In this document: positions 52,165-60,800 of the stretch, piece by piece | Layout of the letters: each line of letters opens with the position of its first letter | How positions within the stretch are numbered: the stretch's first letter is position 1 | From: Pandoraea bronchicola | GTDB lineage: Bacteria > Pseudomonadota > Gammaproteobacteria > Burkholderiales > Burkholderiaceae | Length of the DNA: 64,000 nt | Direction: 5' to 3' | Assembly: GCF_902459805.1 (NCBI RefSeq) | Contig: NZ_CABPST010000008.1 | Span: 62,001 to 126,000 of the forward strand | The notes under the pieces: model-generated | Database searches by the model: none | What the model was told of the DNA's origin: nothing | The model's input: the letters and a program-made list of their open reading frames with translations, nothing else | Position numbers and translations under genes: made by a program

Positions 52165-53079
52165 ATGGAACTGAGGCAACTTCGCTATTTCGTAGTCCTG
52201 GCTGAAACACTCCACTTCGGGCGCGCGGCGAACCTGCTGCATATCTCTCAGCCACCGTTGTCGCGCCAGATCGCCATGCTCGAAGAGGAGTTGGGCGTCG
52301 TACTGTTTCAACGCACGCAGCGCAGTGTGAGCCTGACCGCTGCGGGGCGGCGCTTCTACCGCGATGCGCGTTCCGTCCTGGCGACCCTCGACCAGGCCCG
52401 CTCCCACGCCCGCGCGGCGGAAGTTGGCGAGACCGGCGTGCTCTGCGCGGGTTTCATGTTCGCGGTGGCTTACAGCGTGCTACCCGTACTTACGCGCGAT
52501 TTTGCTGCGGCATTTCCGTGTATCGAGGTGAAACTCAAGGAAACGATTCCGACGGATCTTGCCAACGAACTGCGTTGCGGCAGGCTCGACGTGGGCATCA
52601 TGTATTCGTCCGATGCAAGCGACGAGTTATGCACCGAGACCATCTTCCGTGAGCCGCTCGTCGCGGCGCTGCCTGCAGGGCATCGGTTGTCGGCGCGCTC
52701 TGCCATTTCAATCGGAGAACTGAGGGACGATCCGTTCATCATTTCGCCGCGTGAGGCCTCGCCCTTCATTCACAACACCATTACCGATCATTGCCGCCAG
52801 GCGGGTTTCACGCCGCGCGTGCGGCTCGAGACCAATTTTCAGCAGACGATCGTCAATCTGGTGGGGCAACGGCTTGGCGTGGCGCTCGTGCATAGCTCGA
52901 TGCGCAGTACGCGCGCGGAGAACGTGCAGTTCGTGCCGCTGCTGCAAGCGCCGAACATCGACGTCGCGCTTGTGTGGAGCAAGACGAGCAGCAATCCCTG
53001 TGTCCCCCGCTTCGTGCAAATGGCGCAGCACCTTGGACGCTTCGAACCTGGGGATGCCGGGCTTCAGGCGTGCGCGTAG
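52165..53079 (+). CDS. LysR-type regulator, BenM/CatM-like subgroup
   Basis: 304 aa from MELRQLRYFVVLAETL with GGAG ten bases upstream. Helix-turn-helix NLLHISQPPLSRQIAMLEEE; effector domain with FPCIEVKLKETIPTDLANEL and GRLDVGIMY, typical of the CatM/BenM/AlsR group. It is divergent from the sigma-54 activator gene, so it may control it. The target is not known. Confidence 0.92.
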   Translation: MELRQLRYFVVLAETLHFGRAANLLHISQPPLSRQIAMLEEELGVVLFQRTQRSVSLTAAGRRFYRDARSVLATLDQARSHARAAEVGETGVLCAGFMFAVAYSVLPVLTRDFAAAFPCIEVKLKETIPTDLANELRCGRLDVGIMYSSDASDELCTETIFREPLVAALPAGHRLSARSAISIGELRDDPFIISPREASPFIHNTITDHCRQAGFTPRVRLETNFQQTIVNLVGQRLGVALVHSSMRSTRAENVQFVPLLQAPNIDVALVWSKTSSNPCVPRFVQMAQHLGRFEPGDAGLQACA

Positions 53080-53180
53080 TTCGTTTGATGCGCACATGCG
53101 CGTATAGGGTGTTGCGGGGGCATCCACGTGACGCCGCCCGCGGTGGTGATAGCGGTGCCTGTCAACGAACGGGCATGCGA

Positions 53181-54407
53181 TCAAGACGTCACGAGCCGCG
53201 ATGCCGTCATGTCCAGACGTGCCTCGATGGTTTTCGCGAGTCGCATGATGCCCGTTTCGATCTGTGCAGGCGTCGCTGTCGTGAACGTCAGACGCATCGT
53301 ATTCGCCTTTGGCGACATGGCGTGGAACGATGCCCCGGGGATGAACGCCACGCCGCAAGCCAGTGCGTCATGGAACAGGCTGGCGCTGTCGATCTGCGGC
53401 GGCAGCGTCACCCAGAGGAACATGCCGCCGGCCGGACGTGTCCACGAGACACCTTCGGGCATGTACTCGGCCAGACACTTGAGCATGAGTGCGCACTGCG
53501 CCCGATAGCGCAACCGGATGGCTTCGAGATGCGCATCGTATTGACCGTCCGTGAGCAGGGCGTGGGCCAATCGCTGGGTGATGCCGGTGGTATGCAGGTC
53601 GCTCGCCTGCTTCGCCTGCACCAGCTTGATCATGAGTTCTTCCGGAGCGACGAGGTAGCCCACCCGCAAGCCGGGGGCGATGACTTTCGAGAACGATCCG
53701 AGATGGATGACGTCGTCGGGGGCCATCGAGAGCAATGAGGGCGGTGTCACGCCGCTGTAGACCAGTTCGCCGTACGGATCGTCTTCCACCACCAGCAAAC
53801 CTTCGCGTTTCGCCCGGGATACGAGCGCTTTGCGGCGCTCCAGGGGGAGTGTGCGCCCCGTGGGATTCTGAAAGTTGGGCTGGATGTAGAGCAGCCGGGC
53901 GTCGCGCATCGACGCTTCGTCCATGCACTCGGGCAACAGGCCGGCGGCGTCGGCCGGGGCTTCCTCGAAGACCGGCTGGTACTGCGCCAGCGCCTGAACC
54001 GCGCCGAGGTATGTCGGCGTTTCCATCAACACGCGGCTGCCTGGATCGATGAGCACTCGTGCGACCAGGTCCAGCGCTTGCTGCGAGCCGGTTGTGATGA
54101 GCACTTGCGTTGGGGGCACTGTGGCGCCCTGACGCGACAGCCGTGCGGCGATGGCTTCGCGCAGCGGCGTATAGCCTTCCGACGGACCGTATTGCAGGGC
54201 CCCGACAGCGTCGTGGCGCAGGATGCGCTCGACCGAAGCGCTCAGACGCTCGATCGGTAGTGCATAGGGAGAGGGCAGACCGCCCGCAAACGAAATGATG
54301 TCGGACCGCTCGGTCACCTTGAGCAGTTCGCGCAGCGAAGAAGGCTTCATGTGGTGCGCGCGTGCGGCGAGTTGCCAGCGGCCAGCGGGCGGGATGTGTC
54401 TGTCCAT
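53181..54407 (-). CDS. PLP-dependent aminotransferase, LysN/MocR-domain type without DNA-binding domain
   Basis: 408 aa from MDRHIPPAGR; a start at MKPSSLREL (54350) is possible. Fold-type I motifs: ISFAGGLPSPYALP, SEGYTPLREAIAARL, LITTGSQQALDLVAR, the LLVVEDDPYGELVY strand and the PLP-lysine segment HLGSFSKVIAPGLRVGYLV. Similar enzymes transaminate branched-chain or 2-aminoadipate-type amino acids. As the last gene of the mgo-like operon, 144 bp after the SRPBCC gene, it may provide or recycle the amino acid used by the NRPS-like enzyme. No GntR domain, so it is an enzyme rather than a regulator. Confidence 0.88.
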   Translation of the reverse strand: MDRHIPPAGRWQLAARAHHMKPSSLRELLKVTERSDIISFAGGLPSPYALPIERLSASVERILRHDAVGALQYGPSEGYTPLREAIAARLSRQGATVPPTQVLITTGSQQALDLVARVLIDPGSRVLMETPTYLGAVQALAQYQPVFEEAPADAAGLLPECMDEASMRDARLLYIQPNFQNPTGRTLPLERRKALVSRAKREGLLVVEDDPYGELVYSGVTPPSLLSMAPDDVIHLGSFSKVIAPGLRVGYLVAPEELMIKLVQAKQASDLHTTGITQRLAHALLTDGQYDAHLEAIRLRYRAQCALMLKCLAEYMPEGVSWTRPAGGMFLWVTLPPQIDSASLFHDALACGVAFIPGASFHAMSPKANTMRLTFTTATPAQIETGIMRLAKTIEARLDMTASRLVTS

Positions 54408-54551
54408 GGTGCGGTCCGTGACGAAGCGAAAGGGAAGGGGGAACGCCCTCGCGGCACACGCCGCGAGGGCAAGGTTCGAGCGGTCAAATTGCCAAATTAC
54501 CAAATGGCCGAATGGCCGAAGCGCCGTGCGAACCGGTGGGCGTGTTGCCGA

Positions 54552-55046
54552 TCAGCCGCCGTTGAACATCGTTCGCAGATTGTCCATGGCCATCTTCAGG
54601 AAGCCGACGGCGAAGGCGTCGAACGCCGGCTGATCCTTCGGGTTGCCAGAGCGCGCTTCGCCCACGATGCGGTAGGTGGCGGTACAGGCGTTCTCGCCGC
54701 GTGGCACGACTTCCATCGACGCCCACATATTGCCGATATCGAACGTGGTGTAGATCAGCGTCCAGCTCATCGTCATGCCCTCGTCGTCGCGCGTGTTCAG
54801 TTGCTCGACAACCAGATCGCCTCCCGTGAAGTGCTTGTGACGCAGTGAGCGCGGACCGGTTGCGGTCCCGGTCATCTGGATGTACTCCAGACCGGTGACG
54901 AAGCGGTTGTAGCCGTCGAAGCGGCCAACCACGTCCCACACCTTGCGTGCAGGGGCGTTCAGCTCTGCGACACCGGCATGCACCGTCGTCGTGAGGTTGT
55001 GGATCAACGTGTCGGGTTGCAACTCGATGCGGGCTTTTTGCAGCAT
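54552..55046 (-). CDS. mgoD: SRPBCC-fold (polyketide cyclase/dehydrase) protein, MgoD/PvfD-like
   Basis: 164 aa. START/Bet v 1-like fold with APARKVWDVVGRFDGYNRFV at the N terminus and a C-terminal helix FAVGFLKMAMDNLRTMF. Proteins of this family form the fourth gene of mgoBCAD and pvfABCD and are needed for full signal production, with the exact step unsettled. It starts 61 bp after the NRPS-like gene stop. The symbol is used by analogy of fold and order. Confidence 0.82.
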   Translation of the reverse strand: MLQKARIELQPDTLIHNLTTTVHAGVAELNAPARKVWDVVGRFDGYNRFVTGLEYIQMTGTATGPRSLRHKHFTGGDLVVEQLNTRDDEGMTMSWTLIYTTFDIGNMWASMEVVPRGENACTATYRIVGEARSGNPKDQPAFDAFAVGFLKMAMDNLRTMFNGG

Positions 55047-55107
55047 GATGAACTCCTAGAGATATGAAGGGACAGCACAGAAACAGCAAAGTCGCGACGC
55101 GTGGCGA

Positions 55108-58100
55108 TCAGGCTGCGGGAGCCATATCCGTCTCGCGTTCGATACGCCGGGTGCCGCTGCCCGCCGGCGCGGGTAAAAAGCCACTCTCGATCAGATAGCC
55201 GAAGTGCCGGGCGAGCAATTGGGCGTCTTTACGCGGGTACGCCACGTCCAGCCGCGCGAGCGTTTCGGCGGTTCGCTGATGGGCGATGCGCGACATGTCG
55301 CCGATGTCCTCCTGGCTGTCGTCGAGGTAGAACGCCACGACGTCGAACAGCGCATTGCTCTCGTCGATCGACGTCAACCGATTGCGCCAGTCCGACGGCT
55401 CTTCCAGCGCCAGCGGGTAGCCGCACTGCGCCAGCGCGCCGAGATAGTCCTCCCAGGTCAGCGGCTGCGGATTCTGAAGGTGGAACACGCGCAACTCCCG
55501 TTGCGGATCGGTTGTGCAGCGGACCATGGCACGCGCGAGGAAATCGACTGGCGCGAAGTCGAAGTCGGTGTCCCCCGCAGGTGCGGCGCCGAGTTGGAGG
55601 GAGCCTTTGACGAGGAGCAGGATCCGGTTCCGTGTGGGCTGGCAAAGCCCGGTGTCGGCAACGCCCGTGATGTTGCCCGGACGCAGGATGGTCGCATCGA
55701 TACCGCGCTCGGCCGCTTCCCACACGAGATGCTCGGCGACCCATTTCGTCACGTTGTAGCCGTTGTTCACGAATACCGGCGCGCTTCGCGCGGGCCCTTG
55801 CTCCAGCACATACCCGGTGTCGTCCGCAGCACTTGCGGCCGATAACGTCGAGACGAAGTGCATCGACTTGTTGCGAAACTCGCAGGCCAGGCGCAGCAAC
55901 TCGAGCGTTGCGCCGACATTGGCGTCGTAAAGGTACGGGTAGTCGTAGACGTGATTGACGTGCGCACCGTTGTGATAGATCGCATCGATATCGCGCGCCA
56001 GCGTGCGCCATGCATCGGGTGTCAGACCGAGCCGCGGCTTGGCAAGATCGCCGAGGATCACTTTCAGACGCGGATGCGCGGCGATCGCACCGAGTCCATT
56101 TGCCTGCAGGGCTTGGGCCAGCCGCGCTTCACCGTCTTTCTGGCTGGCAGCGCGAACCATGCAATACACGACGGCCGACGTCTGGGCGATCAGCTCTGCG
56201 GCAATGAACGTGCCGAGAAATCCGTTTGCGCCGGTGAGCAGAACGGCGCGGGCACCGTCCGGTACCGGACGCAGACCGTCGACGGGCCGGATGTCGTCGG
56301 GCAGCGCCATGTCGTCGAACACACGCTGCGGTATCCGCTCGCCCTTATTGATGTCGTCATTCTCGAGCAAGGACGACAGCGCCGCGATGGTCGGGCGCTC
56401 CATGAAGCGGGCGAGCGGTGCGTTGCCGCCAAACTCCTTCTTGACGGCGAGCATGAGCTTCGAGACCAGCAACGAGTGTCCGCCGAGATTGAAGAACGAG
56501 TCATCTCTCCCGATTTCGAACGGCTCGAGGTCGAGCAACCGAGCCCACAGCGCTCGCAGTTGCGTCTGCGTTTCGGTGAGCGGTTCGTCCTGCGCAGGCG
56601 AGCCGGCGGCGTTTGCGCGTTGGGCGGGGAGGCTCGCCAGCGCGCCGCGGTCGATCTTGCCGTTGTTGGTCGCGGGCAGCGTGTCGAGTACGACGATCTC
56701 GAACGGCACCATGTAGTCGGGCAAGCGCGCGACCAGCAACGAACGCAGTGCGTCGCCACTTGCCGACGCGTCCAGCGGCCTGGCTACGAAGCCACGGATA
56801 CGCTTGCGATCGTCGACCACACACGCACACTGGCCGTACATTCCGGTAGCGATTGCGGCGCCCTCGATCTCGCCCAGCTCCACGCGGAAGCCGCGAATCT
56901 TGACCTGCGCATCGCGTCGGCCGACGAAATGCAGTTGGCCGTCTTCGTCCCATTGCACGATGTCGCCCGTGCGATACAGCTTTTCGTCGCGTGCTGCCGG
57001 CCACTCGCCATTCGGATCGGCGAACGGATTGGGCACGAAGCTGCGCTCGGTCAGATCCGGCCGATGCAGGTAGCCGTCGGCCACGCCTGCGCCTGCCACG
57101 CACAGTTCGCCGGGTTCGCCGGTGCGCGCGGGCTGGCCGTCGTCGTTCAGCACGTAGCAACGTACGTTTGCAATGGGCTGTCCTATCAGACGGTTGCTGT
57201 CGCCTGCCTGCAGGCGCGCAATGGTCACGAGAACGGTGCATTCCGCCGGGCCGAAGATGTTATGGAATTCCCGGCCCCGGCTCCAGCGGGCGATCGTCTC
57301 CGGAAAGCATACGTCGCCGCCCGTGAGCAGATGACGCAGCGCCGGCCACTCGGCGTCGGGCATTACCCCCAGCAATGCGGGCGGCAGGAAGGCGTGAGTG
57401 AGGGCTTCGCGTGCAATGAGCTCGCTCAATTCGTCGAGTGCGTGCCGCTGGGCTTCAGTGGGAATCACCAGCGTCGCGCCCGCGAGGAATGTCGGGAAAA
57501 TGTCGAGCAGTGAGACGTCGAACGCCACGGTACAGAATTGCAGCACGCGTGAACTTGCGTCCATGCCGATATAGTCGCGATACCAGTGGCAGAAGTGCAC
57601 GATATTGCGATGCGTGAGCATGACGCCCTTGGGCGTGCCGGTCGACCCCGAGGTGAAGATCGTGATGGCGCAGCGGCTCGCCCGGTTCGCATGACGCGCC
57701 ACCGGCCACGCCGTCACACCGATATCCACGTCTGCGGCGTCAAGCGAGCGCAGGCGAATCACTTCGACGTCAAGGCCATCGAGTCCGCTGTCGTCGAAAT
57801 CGTCGTCGGTGATCAGGCATCTGGCCCGGCTTTGCTCGAGGATCTGGCGTACGCGCTCGGGGGGGAACGACGGATCGAGCGGGGCATAGGCCGCACCCGC
57901 GCCAATGGCGCCAAGAATGGCCGTATAGAGCAGGCGCGACTTTGGCAGCCGTACCGCGATGACACAGGGCGCACTGGGCGTATCGTCCCCCGGCATGGCT
58001 GCCGGTATCAACGCCGAGAGTCTCGACGCCAGCTTCATCGACGCCGCAACAAAGGTGCGGTAGTCCACGTCTCCTTGGGCATCGCGCAATGCAATCGCCG

Positions 58101-58719
58101 TGGGCGTCGCCACGGCCTGGCGAGACACCATCTCGGGCAGCGAGGCCGCCAACGGTACCGTCAGCGCGGTCTCATTGCTCGCATGCCAGCCGGACAACTG
58201 GTGCGTGTCGAGTGCGACGCTCCCGGGCGCAAGCGTTGCCGGCGCGAGTGCTGCCAGCGTCTGCAGCGTCAGGACATCGCGCCCGAGCTGGCTGACGATG
58301 TCCACGAGCATGGCGAGCGCTTGCGCATCGATCTGCTCTACGAGATCGGCGCCGCACATCGGGCGCCCGAATTCGCATGTGCTCGACGCCACATCGACAG
58401 CGCCATTGGGCCCTTGCCATTGCCACGAGAGCGTCGCGCGGGGCGGGGGGAATGCGGGAGCGCGTGCGGCGAAGGTCAGGACGTGGTTCGTCTGGCACGC
58501 GAAGGCCGGTTCGGCATCGCCGCACTCAATGCGCCACTCGACGGCGGGCGGCGCGGCATGCGGGTCCGGGATGGCGGCCCCCAATTGCTCAGCCATCTCG
58601 GCCAGGGGGCCGGCCGCGCTGCACAGCGGCGTTACATCGTGCCCCATGTCGTACAACGCGGCGAACAGGCGTGCGCCCAAGCGGTTGTTGCCGGCGACGG
58701 CAAAGGAAATCGCTCTCAT
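55108..58719 (-). CDS. mgoA: NRPS-like enzyme, adenylation-thiolation-reductase (MgoA/PvfC/HamD-like)
   Basis: 1203 aa. Residues 1-185 are an uncommon extension beginning ISFAVAGNNRLGARLFAAL, reminiscent of a formyltransferase- or Rossmann-like start. The A domain (~190-700) shows A3 TSGSTGTPKG, A5 NIFGPAE, A7 YRTGD, A8 GRRDAQVKIRGFRVELGE and the A10 lysine NNGKIDR. My by-eye specificity code is DVLFLGIVLK, with hydrophobic pocket residues consistent with a branched-chain amino acid. The T domain (~715-790) has Ser749 in LGGHSLL. The reductase (~825-1170) has TGANGFLG and the catalytic Y988/K992 (YNVTK). It should load an amino acid, hold it for oxidation, and release it reductively as an aldehyde. 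Confidence 0.92.
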   Translation of the reverse strand: MRAISFAVAGNNRLGARLFAALYDMGHDVTPLCSAAGPLAEMAEQLGAAIPDPHAAPPAVEWRIECGDAEPAFACQTNHVLTFAARAPAFPPPRATLSWQWQGPNGAVDVASSTCEFGRPMCGADLVEQIDAQALAMLVDIVSQLGRDVLTLQTLAALAPATLAPGSVALDTHQLSGWHASNETALTVPLAASLPEMVSRQAVATPTAIALRDAQGDVDYRTFVAASMKLASRLSALIPAAMPGDDTPSAPCVIAVRLPKSRLLYTAILGAIGAGAAYAPLDPSFPPERVRQILEQSRARCLITDDDFDDSGLDGLDVEVIRLRSLDAADVDIGVTAWPVARHANRASRCAITIFTSGSTGTPKGVMLTHRNIVHFCHWYRDYIGMDASSRVLQFCTVAFDVSLLDIFPTFLAGATLVIPTEAQRHALDELSELIAREALTHAFLPPALLGVMPDAEWPALRHLLTGGDVCFPETIARWSRGREFHNIFGPAECTVLVTIARLQAGDSNRLIGQPIANVRCYVLNDDGQPARTGEPGELCVAGAGVADGYLHRPDLTERSFVPNPFADPNGEWPAARDEKLYRTGDIVQWDEDGQLHFVGRRDAQVKIRGFRVELGEIEGAAIATGMYGQCACVVDDRKRIRGFVARPLDASASGDALRSLLVARLPDYMVPFEIVVLDTLPATNNGKIDRGALASLPAQRANAAGSPAQDEPLTETQTQLRALWARLLDLEPFEIGRDDSFFNLGGHSLLVSKLMLAVKKEFGGNAPLARFMERPTIAALSSLLENDDINKGERIPQRVFDDMALPDDIRPVDGLRPVPDGARAVLLTGANGFLGTFIAAELIAQTSAVVYCMVRAASQKDGEARLAQALQANGLGAIAAHPRLKVILGDLAKPRLGLTPDAWRTLARDIDAIYHNGAHVNHVYDYPYLYDANVGATLELLRLACEFRNKSMHFVSTLSAASAADDTGYVLEQGPARSAPVFVNNGYNVTKWVAEHLVWEAAERGIDATILRPGNITGVADTGLCQPTRNRILLLVKGSLQLGAAPAGDTDFDFAPVDFLARAMVRCTTDPQRELRVFHLQNPQPLTWEDYLGALAQCGYPLALEEPSDWRNRLTSIDESNALFDVVAFYLDDSQEDIGDMSRIAHQRTAETLARLDVAYPRKDAQLLARHFGYLIESGFLPAPAGSGTRRIERETDMAPAA

Positions 58720-58729
58720 GACACGTTCC

Positions 58730-59653
58730 TCACAGGTATTGCGCGATAGCCGCGCGCGTGGGCTCGTGTTCGAGCAGCCCTGCCATCTTCAGGAATTTGC
58801 GGATGTTGACGATCATCGGGTGCTGGTTGGTGATCGGATAGGCGCCCACCATGTCGCTGGCGATCTGTTCGCGCGTGGCGGCGGGAAGGTCGAGCGTGGC
58901 GATCAGACGCCGGTCGAACTCGAGCTGCAGTTCGTTGGTGAGGTATTCGCGCAGGAAGAACGGCAACCCGCGACCGAGTTCCACGCGCGCCGACTCGTCG
59001 ATCTCGCGCCAGTAGAGCTTGACGAGATTGATCCAGAACACGGAATGCCGGCCCTCGTCGGCCAGATGGTCAGCCATGACACCTTTGACTGAGCGCTTGA
59101 GCGTGGTGTCGCGCGAGAAGGCGGCGACCTCCGCCGTCACCGTGTTCTCCGAAATGGCTACGCCGAGCAGTTCCATTCCGGCGGCGTATTGCGGCGGCAC
59201 GTATTCCATGGCGCGCGGAATGGCGCGCGAGAGTTCGATCTCGCGGTTCTGTTCGATCGGGCCGATGCCCGTGCTGCGCTCGACCTGATCGAGATAGTCC
59301 ATTGCCACGTACGCGTGGTAGTTCTCGTCGATCACGACCGACATGGCGTCGCTGCGGCAGGCGAACGGGAATTCGAACGGAAAGCGCGCCTTGGCGATGG
59401 CGAGCGCCGTGCGGTTGACGATTTCCGTCTCGAAGATGATGACGTCGTTGATGTACTTGTAAAAGCTCTGCAGCAGGATGTAGTCCTGCACGTGCTTGCC
59501 GGCATCGATGATGGCCGGATGCGCGTAGAGCGGCTGGCGCTCGACCGGGTAATAGCTCAGGTCATCGTCTTCGACGATGCGGCGCGGACGGGAACGGATG
59601 GTGGCACGTTGTTCCCATTGGTCAGCGTGGCTGACGTAACTCTGCAGTGACAT
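58730..59653 (-). CDS. mgoC: AurF-type diiron N-oxygenase (MgoC/PvfB/HamC-like)
   Basis: 307 aa from MSLQSYVSHA; the longer in-frame start at 59749 lies in the gap after the first gene and is less likely. All diiron ligands of AurF are visible with the same spacings: E75, E110-x2-H113, E169, and H196-x3-E200-x2-H203 (HLADEGRH). AurF oxidises an arylamine to nitroso or nitro; MgoC/PvfB-type homologues N-oxygenate amino-acid-derived amines. The stop is 10 bp before the NRPS-like start, so the two are co-translated. Confidence 0.92.
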   Translation of the reverse strand: MSLQSYVSHADQWEQRATIRSRPRRIVEDDDLSYYPVERQPLYAHPAIIDAGKHVQDYILLQSFYKYINDVIIFETEIVNRTALAIAKARFPFEFPFACRSDAMSVVIDENYHAYVAMDYLDQVERSTGIGPIEQNREIELSRAIPRAMEYVPPQYAAGMELLGVAISENTVTAEVAAFSRDTTLKRSVKGVMADHLADEGRHSVFWINLVKLYWREIDESARVELGRGLPFFLREYLTNELQLEFDRRLIATLDLPAATREQIASDMVGAYPITNQHPMIVNIRKFLKMAGLLEHEPTRAAIAQYL

Positions 59654-59752
59654 GGCGTTGCCTCGGAGAATGGGGGGCAGGCAGACCGGAGACCGTGCCA
59701 AAGACGGTGTGGCACATCGCAAATGGACGGTCCCGGTATGACCCGCCATGAC

Positions 59753-60547
59753 TCAGGCTGCGACGGCTTCCTTTTGCAGCGCCACGATGTGCTCGTGCAG
59801 GCTGTCCCAAAGACGCAGGCGTTCGTCGATGGCGCGCAGGCCGGCTTCGAGCGCTTCGGCAAGCAGGCGCTCGTCGTTGCGGGCGGCCTCGACGATCATC
59901 GCGCGCGCGGCCGGGCCGTGCTCACCGGAGTCGACTTCGATGTGGCGATCCAGATAGAACGTCAGTAGCGGCACGCTCTTCGCATCGATCTTCCAGCCGT
60001 CGAGCAGCGTGCGGAACATGTCGGGGATCACGTTCTCGCGGCCGTAGAAGAAGTTGCCGAGCACCTGGTGGGTGGCGCCTTCATAGCAGGTCGCGAACGT
60101 CGAGTTGACGAAACGGATCACGGGAGGCGGTGCTTCGACGGCGGCGAGCGCGGCGCTCACGCTGTGGCCTTTGGTGAGCAGGTCGATGAGCTTTTGGATC
60201 TGTCGCGTGTCGGCGCCGACGTCGCGCATGGCCGCGAGATACAGGTCAAAGTGGCTCATCGGGCCTTGCGGCGTTTCGTCGCATTCTTCGCCCAGCACGA
60301 TCTCGTTGATCAGCCGCGCGGCATGAATATTGCGCGGTGCGATCCACGGCAGCGTGATAGTCGTCAGGTCGGCCTGAAGGCGCTTGACCAGCGACATGAA
60401 ATCCCAGACCGCGAAGACGTGCCACTCCATGAACGTCTGCAGGCCTTGCATCGATTCGATGGAATGAAATACCGGGTGATTTGCCAGCGTCGCGTGATGT
60501 TCCTGGATCTGCCGTTCGAGATGTTCGATCTTGTCCACGATATGCAT
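59753..60547 (-). CDS. mgoB: Haem-oxygenase-like diiron protein (DUF3050; MgoB/PvfA-like)
   Basis: 264 aa, mostly helical. Potential diiron ligands fit the HDO pattern: E88/E91 (GEECDE), H99, E171, and H202-x3-D206-x3-H210 ([11 protein letters not shown]). No haem-binding haem-oxygenase signature is seen. This is the first gene of the mgo, pvf and ham core clusters. The family can perform N-oxidation or C-C cleavage; its role in diazeniumdiolate or pyrazine formation is not fixed. It begins the operon behind a sigma-54-type promoter at 60625-60640. Confidence 0.88.
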   Translation of the reverse strand: MHIVDKIEHLERQIQEHHATLANHPVFHSIESMQGLQTFMEWHVFAVWDFMSLVKRLQADLTTITLPWIAPRNIHAARLINEIVLGEECDETPQGPMSHFDLYLAAMRDVGADTRQIQKLIDLLTKGHSVSAALAAVEAPPPVIRFVNSTFATCYEGATHQVLGNFFYGRENVIPDMFRTLLDGWKIDAKSVPLLTFYLDRHIEVDSGEHGPAARAMIVEAARNDERLLAEALEAGLRAIDERLRLWDSLHEHIVALQKEAVAA

Positions 60548-60624
60548 CCTTGAGGTAGTGAAATTGAGTTCAACCTGTGTGAGGGGAATGCGGCGCGACT
60601 GTCACGTCGTCGCGGACATGGATT

Positions 60625-60640
60625 AGCAAGTTCGATACCA
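60625..60640 (-). promoter_or_regulatory. Sigma-54 promoter of the mgo-like operon
   Basis: On the minus strand: TGGTATCGAACTTGCT, GG and GC spaced by 10 bp. It is nearly identical to the aldo/keto reductase element in the TTCGAAAC/TATCGAAC-TTGC part. Expected start near 60614, about 65 nt before the ATG. The GG lies 74 bp from the enhancer pair. Confidence 0.78.
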
Positions 60641-60712
60641 GCGTCTCGAAACGTAAGAATCTCGAGGTTCGAGGCAATTTAGGGGGGGTATGGCGGGGGG
60701 GGGCCGCGCATG

Positions 60713-60739
60713 ACACCTGTTCAATTTATGGACAGGTGT
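60713..60739. promoter_or_regulatory. Enhancer-like pair ACACCTGT-N11-ACAGGTGT (UAS)
   Basis: ACACCTGT (60713-60720) and ACAGGTGT (60732-60739) start 19 bp apart and repeat exactly the first two boxes of the 49507 block with the same 11-bp gap, though the gap sequence differs. Conservation of arms but not gap suggests a protein-binding site. Two G runs (7 and 9 G) lie between it and the promoter. Confidence 0.8.
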
Positions 60740-60800
60740 GCGTGCGGGTGTAGGGGACGTCGTTAATCGGCGGTGTGACGGGCACCGTTGCCCAAAGACA

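Noticed and set aside
53181-54407. A second MocR-type regulator
   Set aside because: The protein starts directly with the aminotransferase domain and has no GntR helix-turn-helix, unlike the protein at 4746-6281.
55858-58749. Long plus-strand open frames opposite the NRPS-like gene
   Set aside because: They are shadows of the third-position GC bias; no domains, and the minus strand has all NRPS motifs.
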